This document shows positions 43,103-50,039 of a stretch of DNA of 52,428 nucleotides, piece after piece. Position 1 is the first letter of the stretch, and the number at the start of each line of letters is the position of its first letter. The stretch is from the NCBI RefSeq assembly GCF_007992495.1, contig NZ_BKAJ01000105.1, positions 1 through 52,428 on the forward strand. The letters are read 5' to 3'. This stretch comes from Reyranella soli. GTDB taxonomy: Bacteria > Pseudomonadota > Alphaproteobacteria > Reyranellales > Reyranellaceae. Under the pieces are notes generated by a model, which saw only the letters and a program-made list of their open reading frames with translations, searched no databases and was not told the origin of the DNA. The translations under genes and the position numbers were made by a program.

Positions 43103-43130
43103 ACTGTAAGTCAGGGTACACATTTGCCAA
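43103..43130 (-). promoter_or_regulatory. candidate promoter of the HNH/ATPase operon
   Basis: On the minus strand TTGGCA (43130-43125) is followed after 16 bases by TACAGT (43108-43103), a fair sigma-70-like pair 33 bp before the ATG. The -35 half sits in a 7-bp hairpin, GCCAAGC-CC-GCTTGGC (43126-43141), which could be a regulator site or the end of the ku/TPR transcript. Confidence 0.4.
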
Positions 43131-43147
43131 GCCCGCTTGGCGCTGCC

Positions 43148-43253
43148 CTATCCGGTCTGCGCCTTGTCCTGCTGGATCTTCATGCGGCAGAGCGCGATCG
43201 CCTTCTGGGCGGTGGCGGCGTGCTTGCCCGCGGGCTCGACCTCGAGGAAGCGC
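43148..43253. repeat. direct repeat partner: 3' end of the intact TPR gene
   Basis: Ungapped match to 40010-40115 (about 88% identity over 106 bp, best stretch ATGCGGCAGAGCGCGATCGC identical). Together the two copies bracket the HNH/ATPase operon. No integrase or transposase gene is present between them. Confidence 0.85.
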
Positions 43254-44251
43254 TGCCACGCCGCCAGTGCCTCGTCGCAGCGCTCGATCTTGGTGAGCAG
43301 CAGCGCCAGGTTGAAGTGCGCGTCGCCCCAGTCGGGCTGCGCCTTCACCGCGCGCCGGTACTCGGCGATGGCGAGGTCGGTCTGCTCCTCGTCCTCGGCC
43401 GCCAGCGCGAGATTGTACCAGGCCTCGGCGAACGCGGGATCGCGCGCCACCGCGATCTGCCACGCCACCTTGGCCTCGGGGCCGCGGCCCTGCGCCTGGA
43501 AGACGTTGCCGAGGTTGAACGGCAGCACCGGGTCGGCGGTGTCGGCACGCATCGCCGTGGTGTAGAGGCTCTCGGCCGTGGCGTGGTCGCCCGCAAGCTC
43601 GGCTTCTTCAGCCTCGAGTAAGAGGTCGTCGATGCTGCGCGGCTTCTGCTGACCTTGTCCGCCGAACATCGTGAGCTGGCCCGAGAGCTCGGCGAGCTGG
43701 CCGCCGACCTGGCGCAGAAGCTCGCCCGTGGGGCCTTCGGTCAGGCGCGCCTCGGCGAGAGTGCCGCCGCGCCGGCGCAGCGCGACCGACGCCTCCAGCA
43801 CGTCGCCGATGGCGACGCCCTGCTTCAAGAGACGCGCCGCCTCGCGCGCGGCGACGAGGTCGCTCCAGGCGAAGCGTTCGTCGACCGGTTCCAGCACGTC
43901 GAACAGCACCAGGCAGGAGAGGAGGTTGGGCGAGAGCCCGCTCAGCCGCTCGATCTCGGCGCGGCCCATGCTGCGGTCGACCTCCGCGGGCGGCGCCAGC
44001 AGGCCGAGCTCGCGGCGCAGCACGTTCTCGCTGATCAACGCCGCCGTCGCCGGCATGCCGGTTGGCAGGGCGACGCGGCCGTCGTCGAGCGCGCGCGCCA
44101 CTGCCGAGTGGCCGAAGGCGATCGTGGTGACGGTACGGCCCGGCCGCGTCGCGAGCTTCGCCTCGCGCAGGCGCACCAGCGTGTCAAGGCGGCGCCGCGT
44201 CAGTCCCTGGATGCGGCCGACGAGAAAGATGGTCTCACCGGCGAGGGGCAC
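43148..44251 (-). CDS. BRCT-like / MerR-like / TPR protein linked to ku
   Basis: A 367-residue protein starting at GTG, 9 bp after the ku stop, so co-transcribed with it. The first 50 residues (ETIFLVGRIQGLTRRRLDTL, then TTIAFGHSAV) look BRCT-like; residues 95-165 resemble a MerR-type helix-turn-helix (AEIERLSGLSPNLLSCLVLF, FAWSDLVAAREAARLL); the C-terminal 150 residues form TPR units (PVLPFNLGNVFQAQGRGPEA, AEAWYNLALAAEDEEQTD, GDAHFNLALLLTKIERCDEA). BRCT folds occur in repair scaffolds, so a role in end joining is plausible. Its last 106 bp are duplicated beyond the adjacent HNH/ATPase module. Confidence 0.78.
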   Translation of the reverse strand: MPLAGETIFLVGRIQGLTRRRLDTLVRLREAKLATRPGRTVTTIAFGHSAVARALDDGRVALPTGMPATAALISENVLRRELGLLAPPAEVDRSMGRAEIERLSGLSPNLLSCLVLFDVLEPVDERFAWSDLVAAREAARLLKQGVAIGDVLEASVALRRRGGTLAEARLTEGPTGELLRQVGGQLAELSGQLTMFGGQGQQKPRSIDDLLLEAEEAELAGDHATAESLYTTAMRADTADPVLPFNLGNVFQAQGRGPEAKVAWQIAVARDPAFAEAWYNLALAAEDEEQTDLAIAEYRRAVKAQPDWGDAHFNLALLLTKIERCDEALAAWQRFLEVEPAGKHAATAQKAIALCRMKIQQDKAQTG

Positions 44252-44260
44252 GGTTGCCCG

Positions 44261-45181
44261 CTACCCGCGCGCCGCTTTGCGCGCCGCCGGTTTCTTTGCC
44301 ACCGGTTTGCGCGCTGCTCCCTTGGCGGCGGCGGCCGGCGCCCTTGCCCCTTCCATTTCTCCGGCCGTCTTGCTGGGCGCGCGCGGCCGGCGCACGGCGC
44401 CGTCGCCGCCCGCGGCCTCGAGGCTCTTCTTCAGCGCGTCCATGATGTTGACGACGTTGGCCGGCTGCGAGGGCTCAGGGACTGTAAAGGTCTGGCCCTG
44501 CTGCTTGGCGCGCAGCATGGCGACGACGGCCTCCTCGTAGCGGTCGGTGAAGGTGTCGGGCTCGAAGTGGCCCGACATGCGGTTGATGATCTCCTGGGCG
44601 ATGTCGAGCATCTCGGCCGGCAGCTTGGTGTCGCCGATCTCGTCGAAGATCTCGCTGCCCGCCCGCACCTCGTAGGGATAGCGCAGCGTGGTCGCCAGCA
44701 TGCCCTTGTCGCGCGGCTGCAGCATCAGCATGCGCTCGCGGCGGGCCAGCACGATGCGGCCGATGCCGACCATCTTCTTCTTGGTCATGGCCTCGCGGAT
44801 GACGGCGAACGCCTCCTCGGCGACCTTGTCGTCAGGCGCGAGGTAGTAGGGGCTGTCGATGTAGATCTCGTCGATCTCCGAGGCCGGCACGAAGGTCTCG
44901 ATCTCGATCGTCTTGGTGCTCTCGATCTTGAGCGCCTCGATCTCGTCATCCTCGACCATGACGTACTGGCCCTTGGCGACCTGGTAGCCCTTGACGCGGT
45001 CGGCCGTGTCGACCGGCTCACCCGTCACGCTGTCGACCAGGTTCTGCTTCAGCCGGTTGCCGGTCTTGCGGTTCAGGTTGTTGAACGACACCCGATCCGA
45101 CGACGACGAGGCGTTGTAGAGCGCGACGGCGCACGAGACCAACGACAGCTTGAGGTAGCCCTTCCACGAAGAACGCGGCAT
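44261..45181 (-). CDS. ku: non-homologous end-joining protein Ku
   Basis: A 306-residue bacterial Ku, the homodimeric ring that binds double-strand DNA ends and recruits LigD. It opens with SSWKGYLKLSLVSCAVALYN and carries the core YQVAKGQYVMVEDDEI, YYLAPDDKVAEEAFAVIREA and LPAEMLDIAQEIINRMSG, followed by an alanine/lysine-rich tail (KPVAKKPAARKAARG) typical of Ku C-terminal DNA-binding extensions. GGAG precedes the ATG. The ligD gene is about 20 kb away in this window rather than adjacent. Confidence 0.96.
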   Translation of the reverse strand: MPRSSWKGYLKLSLVSCAVALYNASSSSDRVSFNNLNRKTGNRLKQNLVDSVTGEPVDTADRVKGYQVAKGQYVMVEDDEIEALKIESTKTIEIETFVPASEIDEIYIDSPYYLAPDDKVAEEAFAVIREAMTKKKMVGIGRIVLARRERMLMLQPRDKGMLATTLRYPYEVRAGSEIFDEIGDTKLPAEMLDIAQEIINRMSGHFEPDTFTDRYEEAVVAMLRAKQQGQTFTVPEPSQPANVVNIMDALKKSLEAAGGDGAVRRPRAPSKTAGEMEGARAPAAAAKGAARKPVAKKPAARKAARG

Positions 45182-45327
45182 CGAAAGACTCCAGGATGCG
45201 AGGGTGGCAGGGATTTTACTTCAGAGAGGCTGACAGGTCTAATTTGAGACGATTGATACAAACTCTCTGGTTAACGATGGCGCGGCGTACCGGATGCGCT
45301 CCGCACCACCGAACAAAAGGACAACGC

Positions 45328-45350
45328 CGCTGAGCACTCGCTACTCAGCG
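45328..45350 (-). terminator. candidate terminator after the small lipoprotein gene
   Basis: CGCTGAG (45328-45334) and CTCAGCG (45344-45350) form a 7-bp stem with a 9-base loop, 5 bp beyond the lipoprotein stop on the minus strand, followed there by a T-rich TTGTCCTTTTGTT. Confidence 0.55.
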
Positions 45351-45354
45351 CCGC

Positions 45355-45540
45355 TCAATTGCGGCCGCTGTCAGCGCCGCGCCGCATGAATTCCGGCTCT
45401 TGCCACGGGGTGGGCGCGTAGACCGGCTTGCCTTCGCTCGCTGGAGGGCCTGGGTCGTTGGATGAATCGTCAGAAAGCCTCTGCTCGCAAGCAGAGAGGC
45501 CGAGAAATCCAAGCGCAGCGACAACCATCAACTTGTTCAT
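45355..45540 (-). CDS. small lipoprotein
   Basis: A 61-residue protein with a lipoprotein signal: MNKLMVVAALGFLGLSAC, lipobox LSAC, lipidated Cys18. The remaining 43 residues are polar and proline-rich (SNDPGPPASEGKPVYAPTPW) and probably unstructured at the membrane. AAGGGATCG precedes the ATG. No family is recognised. It has its own apparent terminator and lies upstream of, and in the same direction as, ku. Confidence 0.75.
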   Translation of the reverse strand: MNKLMVVAALGFLGLSACEQRLSDDSSNDPGPPASEGKPVYAPTPWQEPEFMRRGADSGRN

Positions 45541-45579
45541 TTCGATCCCTTGATTTCGGCGAATCCTCTACTGGATGTC

Positions 45580-45640
45580 ACGGCGCGTGGGATTTGATGC
45601 GTTGCGCTTCCTGATACGGCGGCTGCGCTTCACGCGCCGT
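45580..45640. repeat. 10-bp inverted repeat in the gap before the GMC oxidoreductase
   Basis: ACGGCGCGTG (45580-45589) and CACGCGCCGT (45631-45640) are perfect complements separated by 41 bases. They lie in a 281-bp intergenic stretch between the divergent lipoprotein and oxidoreductase genes. Nothing else is recognised there. Confidence 0.5.
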
Positions 45641-45821
45641 CCATCAGGCGCTGTGTTGAAGCCTAATCTAGCTGGTGGGACGCTGGCGTTTCGCAAGAGG
45701 CCTCAGCAGAGCATTTTTGAGCCATGGAAGGGCCGGCTAACCGCCTGAAGTCGGGCGCATGAACGTCCTTGCTCTCCGCCGCTCCGGATCGTTGAATCGG
45801 AACGATTGGGGGGCACTGGGC

Positions 45822-47423
45822 ATGGCACACGATCTGGCCGACATACTGATCATCGGCGCCGGCGCCTCCGGGGCTGCAGTGGCCTGGCGGTTGTCCGACG
45901 CCGGTCTCCGCATCGTCTGTCTCGAACAGGGCCGCTGGCACAAGCCCGGCGAATATTCGACGTCCTTCCCCGACTGGGAGTTCCGCGGCGCCACCAGCTT
46001 CAGCTTCAATCCCAACGTGCGCGCGCTGCCGGAAGATTATCCGGTCGATGACACGGGGTCGGACGTCACGCCGCTAATGTTCAACGCGGTGGGCGGCAGC
46101 ACCGTCCACTGGACCGCGCACGCCCCGCGCTTCCACCCCTCCGACTTCCGCGTCCGCAGCCAGGACGGCGTCGCCGACGACTGGCCGCTGTCGTATTTCG
46201 ATCTGGAACCCTACTACGACCTCAACGACCAGTGGATGGGCTGCTCCGGCACCGCCGGCGATCCCGCCAATCCGCCGCGCGCGCCACGGCCCATGCCGTC
46301 GCTGCCGCTCGGGCCGGACGGCGAACGGCTGGCGCGCGGCTTCGACAGCCTCGGCTGGCACTGGTGGCCGTCGGACTCCTACATCAATTCGGTGCCCTAC
46401 CGTGGGCGGGCGGCCTGCAACAACTGCGGCCCCAATGGCCTCGGCTGCACCGTGCAGGCCAAGGCCTCGACCGACGTGACCTATTGGCCGGCGGCGATCG
46501 CCAACGGCGTGGAGCTGCGCACCAAAGCGCGGGTGTTCGAGGTCACCACCGATGCGACGACCGGACGGGCCACCGGCGCGCGCTACTTCGATGCCGACGG
46601 CAACGTCCAGTTCCAGCCGGCGCGCGTGGTGGTCGTTGCCACCAACGGCATCGGCACGCCGCGCCTGCTGCTGTTGTCGAAGAGCGAACGCCATCCCAAC
46701 GGCCTCGCCAATTCGAGCGGGCTTTTGGGCCGCAACCTGATGTTCCACCCGTGTGCCGCGATCACCGGTTTCTTTTCTGACGGCCTCGATCCGACCTACC
46801 GCGGTCCCCTCGGCAACATCCTGCTGTCGCAGGAGTTCTACGAGACCGACAGCGCGCGCGGCTTCGTGCGCGGCTACACCTTCCAGATGAATCGCAGCAC
46901 CGGCCCGGCGCGCACGGCGATGGGATTCACCATGGCTCCGGTCGCCTGGGGCGAGCGCCATCATGCCGACTTCGCCATGCGCTTCGGCAATTCGACCACC
47001 GTGATCGCGCTGGGTGAGGACCTGCCCGAGGAGCACAATCGCGTCGAGCTTTCTGAATCGCTGACCGATTCCAACGGCATCGCCGCGCCGAAAGTGTCCT
47101 ATCGCCTGTCCGAGAACTCGGCCCGCATGATGGCGCATGCCTGCCGGCAGGCCGAGACGGTGCTGGACGCGGCCGGCGCCCATACGGTGAAAGCGACCGT
47201 GCAGCTGCGTCCCTCGGGCTGGCATCTCATGGGCACCGCGCGCATGGGCGACGATCCGCGCCGCTCCGTCGTCGACCACAGCTGCCGGGCGCACGACGTC
47301 GACAATCTCTACGTCGTCGATGGCAGCGTGTTCGTGACCGGCGCCTCGGTCAATCCGACGCCCACGCTGCAGGCGATCGCGCTGCGCGCCGCCGATCATA
47401 TCCGCAAGGCACACAATCGATGA
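45822..47423 (+). CDS. GMC-family oxidoreductase (gluconate/fructose dehydrogenase-like large subunit)
   Basis: A 533-residue FAD enzyme. The Rossmann motif IIGAGASGAAVAWRL is at residues 9-23, GGSTVHWTAH follows, and the C-terminal active-site region is RPSGWHLMGTARMGDDP (His near 470) with FVTGASVNPTPTLQAIALRA. A short cysteine cluster CNNCGPNGLGC is typical of membrane-bound sugar-acid dehydrogenase subunits. The ATG at 45822 gives the standard start; the longer frame has no homology. It overlaps the subunit-3-like gene by 4 bases (ATGA). Probable substrates are sugars or alcohols, with electrons passed to the respiratory chain. Confidence 0.9.
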   Translation: MAHDLADILIIGAGASGAAVAWRLSDAGLRIVCLEQGRWHKPGEYSTSFPDWEFRGATSFSFNPNVRALPEDYPVDDTGSDVTPLMFNAVGGSTVHWTAHAPRFHPSDFRVRSQDGVADDWPLSYFDLEPYYDLNDQWMGCSGTAGDPANPPRAPRPMPSLPLGPDGERLARGFDSLGWHWWPSDSYINSVPYRGRAACNNCGPNGLGCTVQAKASTDVTYWPAAIANGVELRTKARVFEVTTDATTGRATGARYFDADGNVQFQPARVVVVATNGIGTPRLLLLSKSERHPNGLANSSGLLGRNLMFHPCAAITGFFSDGLDPTYRGPLGNILLSQEFYETDSARGFVRGYTFQMNRSTGPARTAMGFTMAPVAWGERHHADFAMRFGNSTTVIALGEDLPEEHNRVELSESLTDSNGIAAPKVSYRLSENSARMMAHACRQAETVLDAAGAHTVKATVQLRPSGWHLMGTARMGDDPRRSVVDHSCRAHDVDNLYVVDGSVFVTGASVNPTPTLQAIALRAADHIRKAHNR

Positions 47424-47857
47424 CCAACCCACCCATGACCGATACGCAAATGACGATCCTGAGCGGGGCGATGGATCGCCTGGTCCCGCCGATCGACGAC
47501 CTGCCCGGCGCGGGCGCGATGGGCCTGGCGCCGGAGGTCGACTCGCTCGCGCGGCGGCACGCGCCCTACCATCACGCGGTTGTGATCTTCATCGAAAAGC
47601 TCGCGTCGACGTGGTCTGCCGGGCTGCTGCCTGCGCAACAGGACGCGCTGCTCCGCGACCTCGAGGCGGCGGATGGTGCCGCATTCAATGCCGTCCTGGA
47701 GCTCGTCTATCTCGCTTATTACAGCGAGCCGCGCGTGCACAGGCGAGTCGGCTGGCGGGGCGGACCGCTGCAGCCGGAAGGCTTTCCGCTGGCGCCGTTC
47801 GATCCCGCGATTCTCCAGGCGACGCGCCAGCGCAAGCCGTTCTGGCGGCAAACCTGA
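47420..47857 (+). CDS. gluconate 2-dehydrogenase subunit 3-like protein
   Basis: A 145-residue protein of the small-subunit family that accompanies GMC dehydrogenases. MTILSGAMDRLVPPIDDLPG and the AFNAVLELVYLAYYSEPRV segment are characteristic; no twin-arginine signal is present, although many members carry one. The ATGA overlap with the large subunit shows coupled translation. It is probably required for maturation or export of the flavoprotein. No cytochrome subunit follows. Confidence 0.85.
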   Translation: MTNPPMTDTQMTILSGAMDRLVPPIDDLPGAGAMGLAPEVDSLARRHAPYHHAVVIFIEKLASTWSAGLLPAQQDALLRDLEAADGAAFNAVLELVYLAYYSEPRVHRRVGWRGGPLQPEGFPLAPFDPAILQATRQRKPFWRQT

Positions 47858-47933
47858 CCGGGCGAACCTCCGCCGCTTGAGGTGGGCGAAATGTCGCCTG
47901 GGTAACTGGCGCGTTCTGTGTCATCACTTGTAA

Positions 47934-48539
47934 ATGATGTCGCTTGCAACCTCCCCTGGCGTTGCGAAGATCGACGGTCGCCGCCAGCGAAGTGAACGAA
48001 CCAGACTCACAATCATCCAGGCCTATCTGGAGCTGCTGCGCCGGCATGGCGTGATGCCGACGGCGGCCCAGATCGCCGAGGAGGCTGGATACTCGACGCG
48101 TTCGATCTTCGAGCGCTTTGCCGATCTCGATGCGCTCAGCCTGGCGACGGCGGACTACGCCATTGCCCAGGGCCAGGCAGAGGCGGTGGCGCGCGATGTC
48201 GACGGGGACCGTCCGACCCGGATCCGGTCCCACGTGGAGACCCGCGCGTTCGCCTGCGAAAAATGGCTGCCCTTGTGGCGTATCATCACCAGCCAGGATC
48301 AGATCGACGACCTGAAGATGCGCGTGGTTCTGGTGCGCCTCGCCAATATCGAGCGCATGAAGCTCATGTATACGCCGGAGCTTGCCACCCTGCCCGAGGC
48401 GCCGCGCGATCAGCTGCTCATTGGGTTGGCTGTGCTGACCAGCTTCGAAAGCTGGGACCAGATGCGCTTCTGCCACGGCCTGTCGCCAGAGGCCGCGCAA
48501 GCCGTATGGCGTGCGGCGATCGACCGGATGCTGCCGTAA
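47934..48539 (+). CDS. TetR/AcrR-family regulator
   Basis: A 201-residue regulator. The N-terminal helix-turn-helix is QRSERTRLTIIQAYLELLRR followed by PTAAQIAEEAGYSTRSIFER, and the rest is the all-helical ligand domain. Two adjacent ATGs (47934 and 47937) are possible starts. CATCA-CTTGTAAA-TGATG just before the start is a small dyad that could be an autoregulatory operator. It may control the preceding oxidoreductase pair, but this is only neighbourhood inference. Confidence 0.88.
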   Translation: MMSLATSPGVAKIDGRRQRSERTRLTIIQAYLELLRRHGVMPTAAQIAEEAGYSTRSIFERFADLDALSLATADYAIAQGQAEAVARDVDGDRPTRIRSHVETRAFACEKWLPLWRIITSQDQIDDLKMRVVLVRLANIERMKLMYTPELATLPEAPRDQLLIGLAVLTSFESWDQMRFCHGLSPEAAQAVWRAAIDRMLP

Positions 48540-48547
48540 CTTCAACC

Positions 48548-48666
48548 GTCATCCCGAGCGAAGCCGCCCGGAGGGCGGCGCAGTCGAGGGACCTCTCTTG
48601 TCGATGCGTCTACAAAAACAGGTCCCTCCGCTTCGCCTCGCTGCGCTCGGCTCCGGTCGGGATGAC
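48548..48666. repeat. extragenic palindrome, GTCATCCCGA family, copy 3
   Basis: Outer arms GTCATCCCGAGCG (48548-48560) and CGGTCGGGATGAC (to 48666) with GAGGGACCT and AGGTCCCTC inner arms; the arms carry an extra nested hairpin GCCGCCCGGAGGGCGGC. It is the longest and most diverged copy in the window and follows the TetR gene directly. Confidence 0.85.
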
Positions 48667-48673
48667 GGGGAAT

Positions 48674-48853
48674 TTAGCGGCGAATCTGGCCGAGGTGCTG
48701 ACGCCTCAACCCCGGGGATCGCCTCGACCTCGGCGCCGCGGCCAGGAATGCCTGCAACGAGCCGCTGTCGATCGGCAGCCACTCCTGCCCGGGGAATTGC
48801 TCATCCAGATAGGCCGCTGCGACCCGGCCGCCTTCGCTGCGAACGACGAACAT
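48674..48853 (-). CDS. very small protein of unknown function
   Basis: A 59-residue frame that reads like a real protein: MFVVRSEGGRVAAAYLDEQF, then QEWLPIDSGSLQAFLAAAP. This pattern (short beta strands, then acidic-Trp-Leu-Pro, then a helix ending AFL) is common among tiny conserved hypothetical proteins of alphaproteobacteria. The Arg-rich tail (RSRRSPGLRRQHLGQIRR) may be read-through into repeat-derived sequence. It starts 12 bp after the Flp-like gene on the same strand, so the two likely share a transcript. Confidence 0.55.
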   Translation of the reverse strand: MFVVRSEGGRVAAAYLDEQFPGQEWLPIDSGSLQAFLAAAPRSRRSPGLRRQHLGQIRR

Positions 48854-48865
48854 GTCAGCACCTGT

Positions 48866-49009
48866 TCACAAGACACGGAGAAACTGGAACGTCGAAAAGC
48901 CGACAAGCAGAGCGATCAGCGCATATTCGATCGCCGGGCCGCGCTGCCATCGACTCTTCAAGCGATGGAGGTGGTCGGAAGACTGCCTGGAAACGGTGAT
49001 CGACGACAT
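48866..49009 (-). CDS. Flp/Fap pilin-like small protein
   Basis: A 47-residue protein: a basic N-terminus ending KSRWQRG, then PAIEYALIALLVGFSTFQF, then a three-residue tail. The IEYALIALLVG helix is that of Flp pilins and pseudopilins, the Glu-Tyr pair included. The prepilin-peptidase Gly is at -4 from the Glu rather than -5, so processing is uncertain. GGAGCGAG lies 6 bases before the ATG at 49009. No tad/cpa assembly genes are in the window. It is a good candidate for an orphan pilin-like membrane peptide. Confidence 0.6.
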   Translation of the reverse strand: MSSITVSRQSSDHLHRLKSRWQRGPAIEYALIALLVGFSTFQFLRVL

Positions 49010-49132
49010 GATCTCGCTCCGAATAGCTCAACCTTGTGCAACGGCTGAGTAGCGCTCCGCCGTATCTCCGCTGTGTTGCGAACCGGGCAACAAGGTATCG
49101 TCTGTATCGTGGCACGCCCTCCGCCGTGGGCG

Positions 49133-49900
49133 CTAAGGCCCGGACGGTTTCAAGCTGCCGAGCAGCGCCGTGAGATTTCTCGGCATCACTTCGATGAGGC
49201 CGTGGCGCGGCGTATCGATGTCGTCGATCAGGCACACGGCGACGGCAACGAGCAGCGGCAGGACGGCAAGCAGCGGATTGCGCGGCGTGATGCTGGGAGC
49301 GCCGTAGCCGATCATCAGGTTACAGCCGAGCGCGATGGCGGCCATCATCAGCACCGCGGCGGTCGGCAGGCGGTTCCACCAGGCCGCCTGCGTGTAGCCT
49401 TGCGCATTGATGACCTCGTTCATGCCGGCAACCACCAGGGCGGCCATCGCGTCGGCGCGCTGTTTCGCGGCGCCGGTCACGGCCGTCCACATCTCGTTCT
49501 GCAGGCGCGCCGTCTCGGCATCGATCGGCGCGACGTCGGCCTGTCCCGCGCGGTAGTAGCGGATACGCAGCTCGACGTAGCGCACCAGCATGGTCCGCAG
49601 CCTGGTGCGATCGGCGGTCTCCAGCAGATCGGCGCGCAGGAACGCGGTGCCGATGGCGTTGGCTTCCGCCGCCTCCAGGTTCTTGCGCTGGTCATAGCGG
49701 CTCGCCGCCATCGAGAAGCTGAAGCCGATCAGCAGGCCGAGCAGGGTGAGCGACGCGGCCAGGATGAGGTTGTAGTCCTGGCGCGTCTCCGCCGCCATGG
49801 CACGGCCACGCCGGTATCGCGCGCCGGCCCAGGCTGCCAGCCAAAGGACAACGAAGCTGAGGACGAAGACGAGCGCCGGATGGAGGCTGACATAGGTCAT
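49133..49900 (-). CDS. DUF4239-like (bestrophin-like) membrane protein
   Basis: A 255-residue membrane protein with two N-terminal helices (VFVLSFVVLWLAAWAGA; LILAASLTLLGLLIGFSFSM), a long helical soluble loop (MAASRYDQRKNLEAAEANAI, typical of DUF4239) and two C-terminal helices (AAVLMMAAIALGCNLMIGY; LLAVLPLLVAVAVCLIDDID). Members are called bestrophin-like, but channel activity is not shown. The ATG at 49900 gives the family start. It is followed on the same strand by the Flp-like gene 124 bp away. Confidence 0.82.
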   Translation of the reverse strand: MTYVSLHPALVFVLSFVVLWLAAWAGARYRRGRAMAAETRQDYNLILAASLTLLGLLIGFSFSMAASRYDQRKNLEAAEANAIGTAFLRADLLETADRTRLRTMLVRYVELRIRYYRAGQADVAPIDAETARLQNEMWTAVTGAAKQRADAMAALVVAGMNEVINAQGYTQAAWWNRLPTAAVLMMAAIALGCNLMIGYGAPSITPRNPLLAVLPLLVAVAVCLIDDIDTPRHGLIEVMPRNLTALLGSLKPSGP

Positions 49901-50039
49901 TCCGCGATCATAGCAGCGGTGCTCCAGCAGCGGCTGTGCATGGCTCGATCGCACAGCAGGCCGGGACGGTTGCCGCACCACACCGCCGACGCCATAGTTC
50001 CCAGCAAGCAGCTACCGACTGCCACGGGAGATGCAGCAG

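Noticed and set aside
40010..43253. retron (reverse transcriptase plus HNH/ATPase effector)
   Set aside because: The HNH and ATPase types occur with retrons, but there is no reverse transcriptase gene or ncRNA-like repeat in or beside the operon.
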